NCBI RefSeq assembly: GCF_030929605.1
Contig: NZ_JAVFVS010000011.1
Span: forward strand, 310,001-374,000
DNA from: Flavobacterium sp. LHD-80
GTDB lineage: Bacteria > Bacteroidota > Bacteroidia > Flavobacteriales > Flavobacteriaceae
Direction: 5' to 3'
DNA length: 64,000 bases
A program made the translations under genes and the position numbers. The notes below the pieces were generated by a model that searched no databases, had not been told where the DNA came from, and saw nothing but the letters and a program-made list of their open reading frames with translations. Below, piece after piece: positions 1 through 7,599 of the stretch. Numbering within the stretch: the first letter of the stretch is position 1; the number at the start of each line of letters is the position of its first letter.

Positions 1-471
1 GGGAACAGTTGGCAAATCGTCAATGCCTTTTCTAAAAGTTGGATCGTCTTTCTTTTTATTGATAATGAAAAGTCCGTACAACCCAATTTGTTCCTGCAAT
101 CCTGAATGGCTGTGATACCAATAGGTTCCGTTCTGGATAATCGGAAAAGTATATTTATGAATTGTTCCAGGTTTTATAGGCATTTGCGTTAAATAGGGAA
201 CACCGTCTTCTTTATTTGGAAGAAATAATCCGTGCCAATGCAAAGCTGTATCTTCATTTTTTAAATCGTTATGCACATAAATTTCTGCAATATCGCCTTC
301 TGTAAAAGTCAATGTCGGCATCGGAATTTGTCCGTTTACGGTAAGCGCGCGTTTTTCTTTCCCAGAAAAATTCACAATGGTATCGCGAACGTGTAAATCA
401 TAGCGAACTACTTTTTGGGCTTTTGCACTCAAAGCAATCAAAAAGACAATTAAAATAGTATGTAGTTTCAT
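1..471 (-). CDS. Multicopper oxidase, N-terminal part (cut by window edge)
   Basis: The first 157 residues of a periplasmic multicopper oxidase are present and the rest lies outside the window. A signal peptide covers residues 1-18 and ends in a LSAKAQ-type cleavage site. Two type 2/3 copper ligand motifs are visible: LHWHG at residues 77-81 and YWYHSHSG at 117-124, both diagnostic of the first cupredoxin domain of CopA/SufI-like oxidases. The ATG lies 9 bases after the copper ATPase stop, so the two are probably co-transcribed. Members of this family oxidise Cu(I) or other substrates in the periplasm. Copper tolerance is inferred from the neighbours. The C-terminal T1 copper site cannot be checked here. 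Confidence 0.9.
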   Translation of the reverse strand, partial: MKLHTILIVFLIALSAKAQKVVRYDLHVRDTIVNFSGKEKRALTVNGQIPMPTLTFTEGDIAEIYVHNDLKNEDTALHWHGLFLPNKEDGVPYLTQMPIKPGTIHKYTFPIIQNGTYWYHSHSGLQEQIGLYGLFIINKKKDDPTFRKGIDDLPTVP

Positions 472-480
472 GTTGATTTT

Positions 481-3012
481 TTAAAGGTTTTGATTTCGCA
501 ATCGTAAAGCATTTGCAATTACCGAAACCGAACTTAAACTCATAGCCAGCGCGGCCAACATCGGCGAAAGCAAAATTCCGAATACCGGATATAAAATTCC
601 GGCCGCAATTGGAACTCCTAAAACATTATATATAAAAGCAAAAAACAGGTTTTGTTTAATATTTTTCATAACCGAAAAACTCAGTTTTTTAGCTTTAACA
701 ATTCCGTTTAAATCGCCTTTTACGAGCGTTATTTTAGCACTTTCAATTGCAACATCGGTTCCAGTTCCCATTGCAATTCCAATATCAGCCTTAGCCAAAG
801 CAGGTGCATCGTTGATTCCGTCGCCCGCCATCGCTACCATTTTTCCTTCAGCTTGCAAGCGTTCAATTTCTCTCAGTTTATCTTCAGGAAGACAATCCGC
901 TTTAAAAGAACTTAAATGAAGCTGATCTGCTACTGCTTTCGCAGTATTTTTATTATCTCCCGTAAGCATGATTACTTCAACACCTTGATCTATTAAATCT
1001 TTAATTGCTTTGGCACTGTTTGTTTTTATGGCATCTATAATGGTTACATATCCTGAAATAATATTGTTTATGGCGATGTATGAAACCGTTTTACCCAGAT
1101 TTTGCTCAGCTGTAATTTTGTTTTCAAAATCATCAGAAATAGAAGCTTTAATCTGTTCCATTAGTTTTTTATTTCCTAATGCAATTTTTGAATTAGTAAC
1201 GGTTCCTAAAACTCCTTTTCCGGCAACGGCTTCGAAATCGGGAACTTCAAGTAAAGTTTGATTTTTGTCTTTCGCAAAATTGACAACGGCTTGCGCCAAA
1301 GGATGTTCGCTATGCTGATTTAGCGAAGCAATGTTTTGTAGAAGAAAATCTTCATTATTATCGATCGCATAAATTTTCTCGACAGTTGGTTTTCCTTCTG
1401 TAATCGTTCCGGTTTTATCGGTAATTAAAACATCGATTTTATTCATGTTTTCGAGTGCTTCGGCATTTTTAATTAAAATTCCGTGCTGAGCACCTTTTCC
1501 AACTCCCACCATAACCGACATCGGAGTTGCGAGTCCTAAAGCACAAGGACATGCAATAATTAAAACTGCAATCGCATTTATTAATCCGTAGATATAAGAG
1601 GGTTCAGGACCAAATTTTGCCCAAATAATAAAAGTCAATACAGCAATACCAACAACAGTTGGAACAAAATATTTTGCAACGCGGTCGGCCAGTTTTTGAA
1701 TTGGCGCTCTCGAACGACTTGCATCGTTTACCATTTGAATTATCTGCGAAAGCAACGTTTCTGAACCTACTTTTTCGGCAATCATAACAAATGATTTGGT
1801 TCCGTTTATAGTTCCCGAAATCACATTGTCGCCCGTTTTTTTGTCAACCGGAATAGGTTCTCCGGTGATCATAGCCTCGTCAATACTGCTTTCTCCAGAA
1901 GTTATTTTTCCGTCAACCGGAATTTTTTCTCCCGGTTTTACTCGTAATAAATCTCCTTTTTTGATATCGTGAATGGAGATGGTTCTATCTGTTCCGTTTT
2001 CTACCAAAGTGGCTTCGGTTGGCGCTAATTTTAGTAATGCTTTAATCGCTCCGTTGGTTTGTCCGTGTGCTCTGGCTTCTAACAATTGTCCTAATAAAAC
2101 CAACGTTATAATAACTGTTGCGGCTTCAAAATAAAGATGAATGGTTCCGTGATGCGATTTAAATTCGGATGGAAAAAGATCAGGAAAGAACATTCCAGCA
2201 ACGCTGAATAGAAACGCAACGCTGGTTCCAATTCCAATTAGAGTAAACATATTGAGATTCCAAGTAATAATTGATTTGTAAGCGCGAACAAAAAACATCC
2301 ATCCGGCATAAAACAGAACCGGAATTGAAAATAAAAACTGAACCCAATTCCATTTTTCAATTGACATGATTTTAAAAAGCGGATTATTTGGAATCATTTC
2401 CGACATTGAAATGATGAAAATAGGAAGCGTGAACAATGTCGCAATCTTCATTTTCTTTAATAAGTCAGTGTAGGTTTTGTTTTCGTCAGATTCAGAGGCC
2501 TGCATAGGTACTAAATCCATTCCGCAGATGGGACAGTCGCCTGGTTCATTGGAAACAACTTCCGGATGCATTGGGCAGCTAAATTGTGTTCCAATGGCTA
2601 TTTGTGGCACCAAATCCATTCCGCAAACCGGGCAATCTCCTGGTTTATTATACGTTTTGTCGCCTTCGCAATGCATTGGGCAATAAAAAACGCCGGTTGC
2701 ATTATGAGGAATTATCGCTTTTTCCTTTTTGTGAGAATGCCCAGAATGATCTTCTTTTTTATGACCTGAACAACATGATTTTACTTCAGATTCGCTTTTT
2801 TTAGGAGAATCCATTTCAATCGAATAGTTTCCAACAGCAGATAAAACTTCCTGAAATTTTTCTGTTGGAACATGTTTTTCCATTGTTATGGTTGCCACTG
2901 GTGGATCCAACGTTACTTCGGCATGAATACCGCCAACTTCATTTAACTTTTTTTCGACTTTGGTTCGGCAGCCATTACAAGACATTCCTGAAATTATATA
3001 TTGATGAGTCAT
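481..3012 (-). CDS. copA: Copper-translocating P1B-type ATPase (CopA-like)
   Basis: An 843-residue heavy-metal pump of the inner membrane that exports Cu(I) using ATP. An N-terminal HMA domain carries GMSCNGC (Cys12, Cys15). A Cys/His-rich linker follows (residues 79-104), then two heavy-metal-binding modules with CPM...GDCPxCGMDLVP (about 111-136 and 146-170). The ATPase core has the transmembrane CPC motif (488-490), the phosphorylation Asp532 in DKTGT, and the GDGINDAP hinge motif. I chose the ATG at 3012 because it starts directly at the HMA domain. An upstream in-frame ATG at 3165 would add 51 basic residues encoded inside an intergenic inverted repeat and is unlikely. The multicopper oxidase follows closely downstream. 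Confidence 0.95.
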   Translation of the reverse strand: MTHQYIISGMSCNGCRTKVEKKLNEVGGIHAEVTLDPPVATITMEKHVPTEKFQEVLSAVGNYSIEMDSPKKSESEVKSCCSGHKKEDHSGHSHKKEKAIIPHNATGVFYCPMHCEGDKTYNKPGDCPVCGMDLVPQIAIGTQFSCPMHPEVVSNEPGDCPICGMDLVPMQASESDENKTYTDLLKKMKIATLFTLPIFIISMSEMIPNNPLFKIMSIEKWNWVQFLFSIPVLFYAGWMFFVRAYKSIITWNLNMFTLIGIGTSVAFLFSVAGMFFPDLFPSEFKSHHGTIHLYFEAATVIITLVLLGQLLEARAHGQTNGAIKALLKLAPTEATLVENGTDRTISIHDIKKGDLLRVKPGEKIPVDGKITSGESSIDEAMITGEPIPVDKKTGDNVISGTINGTKSFVMIAEKVGSETLLSQIIQMVNDASRSRAPIQKLADRVAKYFVPTVVGIAVLTFIIWAKFGPEPSYIYGLINAIAVLIIACPCALGLATPMSVMVGVGKGAQHGILIKNAEALENMNKIDVLITDKTGTITEGKPTVEKIYAIDNNEDFLLQNIASLNQHSEHPLAQAVVNFAKDKNQTLLEVPDFEAVAGKGVLGTVTNSKIALGNKKLMEQIKASISDDFENKITAEQNLGKTVSYIAINNIISGYVTIIDAIKTNSAKAIKDLIDQGVEVIMLTGDNKNTAKAVADQLHLSSFKADCLPEDKLREIERLQAEGKMVAMAGDGINDAPALAKADIGIAMGTGTDVAIESAKITLVKGDLNGIVKAKKLSFSVMKNIKQNLFFAFIYNVLGVPIAAGILYPVFGILLSPMLAALAMSLSSVSVIANALRLRNQNL

Positions 3013-3101
3013 TGTTTTATCTTTTAAAGTATTACAATGCAAATTTCCGAAGTAAGGTTTACAACGGTTTGTATAATTTTGAGAATGATTTGTAAAATTA
3101 T

Positions 3102-3222
3102 TTAACCGCAAAGAGCGCAAGGAATTTTTGATATGCTGTATGTATAAAAAGCGCAAAGTTCGCAAAGCTATGTGTATATAACTTTGCGAACTTTGCGTAA
3201 ACCCTTGCGTTCTTTGCGGTTA
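3102..3222. repeat. Nested intergenic inverted repeat (cgcaaag family)
   Basis: The outer arms are taaccgcaaagagcgcaagg near 3103-3122 and its near-complement at about 3202-3222, with one mismatch. The inner arms at 3151-3167 and 3182-3198 also differ at one position. The element fills the gap between copA and the upstream regulator gene and could fold as a long hairpin in RNA. Related words recur near 4401, 38473 and 38720. Confidence 0.75.
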
Positions 3223-3229
3223 AAAAAAA

Positions 3230-3790
3230 TTACAAATTCTCGATTTGAATACGGTTTTTATCTTTCAATTGTTTGAATGAAGTAGGAGTGAAACCTGTAA
3301 TTTTCTTAAACTGATTACTCAAATGCGCTACATTGCTGTAGTTGAGAATGTCAGCAATTTCGCTCAATGAAAGCTCATTATAAATTAATAGCTCTTTTAC
3401 TTTCTCAATTTTCTGACTTATAAAATATTTTTCAATTGTTGTATTTTCAATTTCAGAAAAAAGATTACTCAAAGTGCTGTAATCTTGGCTGAGGTTATCT
3501 GCTAAATAATCAGATAAATTGATTTTGAGCTCACTGTTTTTATGATGAACCAAATCGACAATAAGATTTTTTATCTTTTCGATGGATTTGGTTTTTTTAT
3601 CATCCAATAAATCAAAACCTAAAAATTGCAGATTTTTAAGCAAAACTTCTTTTTGAGAATCAGTGATTTCATTTTGCAGTTCAACTTCGCCTAATTCAAC
3701 AGAAATAGTCTGGAGTCCGAGTTTTTCAAACTCAGACTCCACAACCATTTTGCATCGAGCGCACACCATGTTTTTGATGTAAAGCTTCAT
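3230..3790 (-). CDS. AraC-type regulator with N-terminal HMA-like metal-binding domain
   Basis: A 186-residue protein. Residues 1-75 look like a heavy-metal-associated fold with a MVCARC motif (Cys10, Cys13), followed by alternating strands and helices. Residues 95-180 form an AraC DNA-binding domain, with a second helix-turn-helix around HLSNQFKKITGFTPTSF. The usual cupin sensor domain is absent. The ATG at 3790 was chosen because it begins the HMA-like domain, 2 bases after the DUF3347 stop; an upstream ATG at 3823 would overlap that gene. The position between DUF3347 and copA suggests control of copper genes, with Cu(I) possibly sensed directly. That sensing role is inferred. Confidence 0.85.
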   Translation of the reverse strand: MKLYIKNMVCARCKMVVESEFEKLGLQTISVELGEVELQNEITDSQKEVLLKNLQFLGFDLLDDKKTKSIEKIKNLIVDLVHHKNSELKINLSDYLADNLSQDYSTLSNLFSEIENTTIEKYFISQKIEKVKELLIYNELSLSEIADILNYSNVAHLSNQFKKITGFTPTSFKQLKDKNRIQIENL

Positions 3791-3792
3791 AT

Positions 3793-4323
3793 TTATTTGA
3801 TGGTTTCTACCACGTTTCCGCAAGTCAGCATCGAAGAACCGTAATACGGATTCTTAACTGCTTTTTCTTTGCTTAACCAGTCAGCATCAGCCATTGGGCA
3901 ATATTGTTTGTAAACCGGCTGGTCTGGACTTGAAACTTTTATTAGATCGTAAGTACTTTTAGAAAGCGATTTAAAAGTTTCACGCTGTTTTTTAAGATCT
4001 GTAGTTGTTGAGATGCTTTTAGCATCGGCAGTAAGTTTTTTTACTGCTTTCATCCAAGCAGTATGTTCGTTGCTTTTTAGCTTATTCATTTTTACAGCCG
4101 TAATTGCAGTAAGTAAATCTTTGGCTTTAGCCGAAGTTAATTTGCTGTCACTTTTAATAAGTGCATCTTTTACTGTAAAATAAGCATCATAAACTGCTTG
4201 TAATTGGTTTGATTCTGCGATCTCAATTGTTGTTTTTTCACCTTTTGAAGTATTCGCCTGAATCGTATTTGCAGAAAATAATAATGTGATTACTGCTGCT
4301 ATGGTTAAAATTATATTTTTCAT
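3793..4323 (-). CDS. DUF3347 family periplasmic protein, copper-associated
   Basis: A 176-residue secreted protein with a signal peptide ending near residue 23 (NTIQA). The body is helical, and the C-terminal YKQYCPMADADWLS...NPYYGSSMLTCG region is typical of DUF3347. This domain also occurs at the C-terminus of CusB-like adaptors in Bacteroidota. The conserved Cys-Pro-Met and terminal Cys are possible copper ligands. It is the first gene of a tight pair with the HMA-AraC regulator (2-base gap) and lies upstream of copA. A role in periplasmic copper handling is inferred from the family context; no biochemical function is assigned. Confidence 0.85.
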   Translation of the reverse strand: MKNIILTIAAVITLLFSANTIQANTSKGEKTTIEIAESNQLQAVYDAYFTVKDALIKSDSKLTSAKAKDLLTAITAVKMNKLKSNEHTAWMKAVKKLTADAKSISTTTDLKKQRETFKSLSKSTYDLIKVSSPDQPVYKQYCPMADADWLSKEKAVKNPYYGSSMLTCGNVVETIK

Positions 4324-4400
4324 TTTTATGTAGTTTTAAAGAGGAATTCAAATTCCTAGTATTTAATGATTTAGATTTTTTGTTTCATTTTGCAAAAAAA

Positions 4401-4446
4401 CTTTGCGAACCTTGCGTAAATCCTAGCTCCCGATAACTATCGGGAT
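4401..4446. repeat. Intergenic repeat fragment with cccgata hairpin
   Basis: ctttgcgaaccttgcgtaaa at 4401-4420 matches the inner arm of the repeat at 3182-3200. It is followed by the short hairpin cccgata-ac-tatcggg at 4429-4444. A cccgatagctatcgg copy recurs at 41330-41344. Confidence 0.6.
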
Positions 4447-4487
4447 TGCGTTTAGACTAAACACAATTATGGCTATCACAAATAGAA

Positions 4488-4865
4488 TTAGTTTATTTTT
4501 GGAATTAACCAAATAGAGGCAAAACCATCAGAAATCATACTGTTTTTGTAATATCCAATAGGTTTTTTAAAAGTCAAATTAAAAGAATTGTTTCTTAATT
4601 CAATTTCGTTTTGCATCACCAAACTAAGCTGTAATCCTGGAGTGGTGCAACCAGAATGATCACATTTTCCACTGCATCCTTTTTTAGAATGAGAATCTTT
4701 TTTACAGCAATCTTTTAAACAAGAAGCAGTTTCTTTTTTTGAGGAAGCAGCATTCCTTTCGCAGGAACTTTTTTCAGAAGATTTTCCACAGGCATAACTT
4801 GCAGTTGACATCAAAGTGAAGCCAAAAGTTAAAACGAGTAATAATATGTGTATTTTTTTTGTCAA
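4488..4865 (-). CDS. Small secreted Cys/His-rich protein of the copper cluster
   Basis: A 125-residue protein with a signal peptide (residues 1-25, ending STASYA). A Cys-rich segment (about 26-74) includes SCLKDCCKKDSHSKKGC and GKCDHSGC. The C-terminal half is more hydrophobic, has no Cys, and resembles small secreted Flavobacterium proteins of unknown function. The density of Cys and His and its place upstream of DUF3347, the HMA regulator and copA suggest metal binding in the periplasm or at the outer membrane. A repeat-bearing gap of about 160 bases separates it from the DUF3347 gene, so it may be a separate transcript. No named family is recognised. Confidence 0.75.
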   Translation of the reverse strand: MTKKIHILLLVLTFGFTLMSTASYACGKSSEKSSCERNAASSKKETASCLKDCCKKDSHSKKGCSGKCDHSGCTTPGLQLSLVMQNEIELRNNSFNLTFKKPIGYYKNSMISDGFASIWLIPKIN

Positions 4866-4884
4866 CGGAAATTGTTTTGCAATA

Positions 4885-4892
4885 CAAATTTA
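4885..4892 (-). promoter_or_regulatory. Putative -7 box for the Cys-rich gene
   Basis: On the minus strand this reads TAAATTTG, a perfect TAnnTTTG, 19 bases before the ATG. I see no good -33 TTG at the usual distance. Confidence 0.4.
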
Positions 4893-4934
4893 GATAAAAA
4901 ACTTTAGCTCTAATATCTTTTAAGATTTCAATAA

Positions 4935-5768
4935 CTAAAGCTTTTTGAAATCTGTTGGTTTCATGTTTTTTCTTTTTTTGAAGTAATTCGACAAATGACT
5001 TTCATCAGTAAAACCAAATTCATAAGCAATCTGTTTAATTGGCAATTGATTATTCTGAATACGTTTTTCGATTAAAGTAGTGCGCAAATTATTGATATAA
5101 TCGCGATAACTTATAGAAAATGTTCTTTTAAAATAAGCACTGAAATACGTTGGCGCAATATTAAAATGTTCCGCAATTACTTTGATTTGAACCAATTTGG
5201 GTTGATAAACATTTTGATGAATATAATTAGCAATTTGTTCGTTATCAAGATGCGTCGATTTCATCTGAAGATTCATACCACGAATGGTTTCTTTTATCAA
5301 TCCAAAAATCGAAAGAATCTGATAAAAAACAATCGGCGATGTCGTTACATCTATATATTGGTCATATGTGATAATATTTTCAACCGTATTTTTTAGAATC
5401 GTTTTGCACGGATCGTCAAATTTTAAAACAGTTTCCTTCAAGATTTTGTCGCGCATAAAACTTTCTGGCGTATTTACTAAGAATTCGTCGCAAGTAAGAT
5501 TCTGTTTTGAATTGAAATAATTATCAGTGAATTTGATGTAAACGAACCTAGTATTCTTTTTAATGTCAAAATAATGTTCGTCTTCCGGCGATATTACAAA
5601 CAAATCTCCTGTTTTATAAGGAAGAAGATTTTTGTTGAGATGGTGAATGCCACTTCCTTTTTTTATATAGATAATTTCATAATAGGTATGCGTGTGTGGC
5701 GGAAGGTGAAATTTCTCATCTTCAAATTCATGAATCACTAAAGTTTCAAACTGATTTAATTTAGGCAT
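4935..5768 (-). CDS. AraC family transcriptional regulator (cupin + HTH)
   Basis: A 277-residue one-component regulator. An N-terminal cupin-like sensor domain (PPHTHTYYEIIYI, residues 21-33, then GDLFVISPEDEHYF) precedes a helical linker and two AraC helix-turn-helix motifs in residues 180-277 (IKVIAEHFNIAPTYFSAYFK and QIAYEFGFTDESHLSNYFKK). It is divergent from the MFS exporter gene across a gap of about 100 bases, a common regulator-target arrangement. The ligand is not predictable from sequence. Confidence 0.9.
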   Translation of the reverse strand: MPKLNQFETLVIHEFEDEKFHLPPHTHTYYEIIYIKKGSGIHHLNKNLLPYKTGDLFVISPEDEHYFDIKKNTRFVYIKFTDNYFNSKQNLTCDEFLVNTPESFMRDKILKETVLKFDDPCKTILKNTVENIITYDQYIDVTTSPIVFYQILSIFGLIKETIRGMNLQMKSTHLDNEQIANYIHQNVYQPKLVQIKVIAEHFNIAPTYFSAYFKRTFSISYRDYINNLRTTLIEKRIQNNQLPIKQIAYEFGFTDESHLSNYFKKRKNMKPTDFKKL

Positions 5769-5826
5769 AACTTAAATTTACAAGTTTATGTCACAAATGT
5801 ACAATTTATTTTGAGGTTAACGGTGT

Positions 5827-5834
5827 TAAATTTG
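5827..5834 (+). promoter_or_regulatory. Putative -7 box for the MFS gene
   Basis: TAAATTTG fits the Bacteroidota TAnnTTTG consensus, 38 bases before the MFS ATG. No -33 TTG lies 17-23 bases upstream, which would suit an activator-dependent promoter. Confidence 0.4.
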
Positions 5835-5872
5835 TATCATAGAAAAGTACATTCCTTTCTAGTAAAATCAAA

Positions 5873-7039
5873 ATGAAAAAAAGTCTTATAGCCTTGTCTT
5901 TAGGAGGCTTAACTATTGGAATAACTGAGTTTGTTATGATGGGCCTTTTGCCTGATATTGCTTCAGATATGAAGGTTTCGATTCCCGTTGCAGGATATTT
6001 AATTTCATCATACGCGTTGGGCGTTGTTATAGGCGCGCCATTATTAGTGATCTTAGGAAGAAATTTTCCTCCTAAAAAAATGCTTTTATTGTTAGCATTA
6101 ATGTTGACGGTTTTTAATGCGCTTTCGATAATCGCACCAAATTATAATTTCTTGTTCGCTTCAAGATTTCTTTCAGGATTACCGCACGGAGCCTTTTTTG
6201 GCGTTGGTGCTGTAGTGGCAAGCCGTTTGGCTGATAAAGGAAAAGAAGCACAGGCAATTGCTATTATGTTTTCAGGTTTAACATTGGCAAATTTAATAGG
6301 TGTTCCAATTGGTACTTATATAGGTCACCATTTTATTTGGCGTTATACCTTTATATTAATTGCTTTTGTCGGTTTGTTGACTTTTCTGTTTATCTCGTTA
6401 TGGATGCCAAAATTGGAGCAAACAGGAAGTGTAAATATGAAAACACAGCTTTTGTTTTTTAAGAAAACGGAAGCATGGTTAATTATAGGTATCACTGCAA
6501 TTGGTTTTGGAGGTTTGTTTGCTTGGATCAGTTATATTGCACCTTTATTAATAAACGTTTCTAAATTTTCGCCAGAAGATGTTTCTTATATTCTGATTCT
6601 TGCTGGTCTCGGAATGGTTGTCGGAAACTTTGCAGGCGGTAAATTGGCTGATAAATATTCGCCGGCGCCTACAGTATTAGCGTTATTATTTATAATGGTA
6701 ATCGATTTATTGTTGGTTTATACTTTTTCTTTTAATCAATATGCTTCCTTGTTTTTGACATTTTTAACTGGCGCAATATCTTTTTCGGTAATTGCACCAA
6801 TTCAAATGTTGATGATCAAAACAGCTAAAGATGCTGAAATGATTGCTTCGGCAGCACTTCAAGGAAGTTTTAATATTGGAAATGCTTTAGGCGCATTTTT
6901 AGGTGGATTGCCTTTGGCGGCCGGTTATGGTTTTGCTTCTCCTAACCTTATTGGTATTGGAATGGCGATGACCGGAATGATTATTACTTTGGCTTTAATG
7001 CAGAAACATAAATCAAATTTGCAGCTTCAAAAAGCTTAA
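5873..7039 (+). CDS. MFS transporter, DHA1/AraJ-like efflux permease
   Basis: A 388-residue integral inner-membrane protein with about 12 hydrophobic segments and a total length normal for the DHA1 family. The first segment (ITEFVMMGLLPDIASDM) and the RFLSGLPHGAFFGVGAVVAS region are characteristic of AraJ/YdhP-like sugar or drug efflux permeases. The MFS motif A loop (GRNFPPKKMLLLL) is recognisable. It is transcribed divergently from an AraC regulator that probably controls it and is followed by a clear terminator. The substrate cannot be read from the sequence. Confidence 0.9.
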   Translation: MKKSLIALSLGGLTIGITEFVMMGLLPDIASDMKVSIPVAGYLISSYALGVVIGAPLLVILGRNFPPKKMLLLLALMLTVFNALSIIAPNYNFLFASRFLSGLPHGAFFGVGAVVASRLADKGKEAQAIAIMFSGLTLANLIGVPIGTYIGHHFIWRYTFILIAFVGLLTFLFISLWMPKLEQTGSVNMKTQLLFFKKTEAWLIIGITAIGFGGLFAWISYIAPLLINVSKFSPEDVSYILILAGLGMVVGNFAGGKLADKYSPAPTVLALLFIMVIDLLLVYTFSFNQYASLFLTFLTGAISFSVIAPIQMLMIKTAKDAEMIASAALQGSFNIGNALGAFLGGLPLAAGYGFASPNLIGIGMAMTGMIITLALMQKHKSNLQLQKA

Positions 7040-7064
7040 ACATTTCAAATACTTTTTTACTTAT

Positions 7065-7097
7065 ACCCTTAATATTAATTACTTAAGGGTTTTTTTA
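7065..7097 (+). terminator. Rho-independent terminator of the MFS gene
   Basis: acccttaa at 7065-7072 pairs with ttaagggt at 7083-7090 and is followed by a run of T, 25 bases after the MFS stop. Confidence 0.8.
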
Positions 7098-7232
7098 TGC
7101 CTTTTTTGAAGATCTTTCCAATGTAAGTTTGAGTGTTATTGTAGGAATTGATTGGTTTTTTCTACTGTGTTCAGTTTTATATCGTTTTTGCAGGAACATT
7201 TTGTTGTCTTGTAAAAACGATATTATTTTTTC

Positions 7233-7246
7233 ATGTAATCGATTGT
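7233..7246. promoter_or_regulatory. Upstream copy of aatcgatt operator-like site
   Basis: atgtaatcgattgt matches the perfect palindrome at 7419-7432 at 12 of its 14 positions. It sits about 180 bases upstream of that site, so a looped or cooperative arrangement is possible. The factor that binds it is not known. Confidence 0.45.
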
Positions 7247-7410
7247 TTTTTTGATAAAAACGAAAGAAATTAATATTTGGCAATAATATAATTACTATTT
7301 ATTCATATTATAAATTACATATGTGGTATAAAAAAGTGCTTTTATTTTTGATATGTAATTTTTTTTAGCAAATTTTTATGAAAATAAATTTTTTATATAA
7401 AAAAAATATC

Positions 7411-7418
7411 TATGTTTG
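7411..7418 (+). promoter_or_regulatory. -7 box of the susC operon
   Basis: TATGTTTG is a perfect TAnnTTTG. No TTG is found at the expected -33 distance. The predicted start of transcription would fall inside the palindrome that begins one base downstream. The mRNA leader would be about 175 bases. Confidence 0.6.
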
Positions 7419-7432
7419 TGTAATCGATTACA
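7419..7432. promoter_or_regulatory. Perfect 14-bp palindromic operator at the susC promoter
   Basis: tgtaatcgattaca is a perfect palindrome with a central CG, the style of LacI-family operators. It abuts the -7 box and would cover the transcription start, as expected for a repressor. A third aatcgatt core lies at 7475-7482. No LacI-type gene is present in the window. Confidence 0.6.
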
Positions 7433-7599
7433 TGATTTGATTTTTTTTGATTTCAAGTCATTTTTTTTAAACGAAATCGATTGAAAAACCCTGCTGTTGC
7501 AACGTTTTTCAAGAATTTTAAAACCACTCAAACATAGAATTTAGATTGTCAAAACCACATAAATTACCATTAACCAATTAATAACTTAAACAATAAACC

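Larger units (their letters stand above)
7040..7599. other. 560-base intergenic region before susC
   Basis: It holds the MFS terminator, three aatcgatt-centred sites and one -7 box. The rest is very AT-rich. A 62-codon minus-strand frame at 7095-7283 overlaps the regulatory sites and looks like chance. Confidence 0.6.

Noticed and set aside
3013..3165. N-terminal extension of CopA to 894 residues
   Set aside because: The extra residues come from the intergenic repeat and precede the HMA domain, which normally starts the protein.
4343..4356. ggaattcaaattcc palindrome upstream of the DUF3347 gene
   Set aside because: Short and AT-rich, with no second copy nearby, so I cannot tell it from chance.
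7095..7283. 62-codon minus-strand frame between the MFS and susC genes
   Set aside because: It overlaps the terminator and the operator-like site, has a composition like random AT-rich DNA, and shows no motif.
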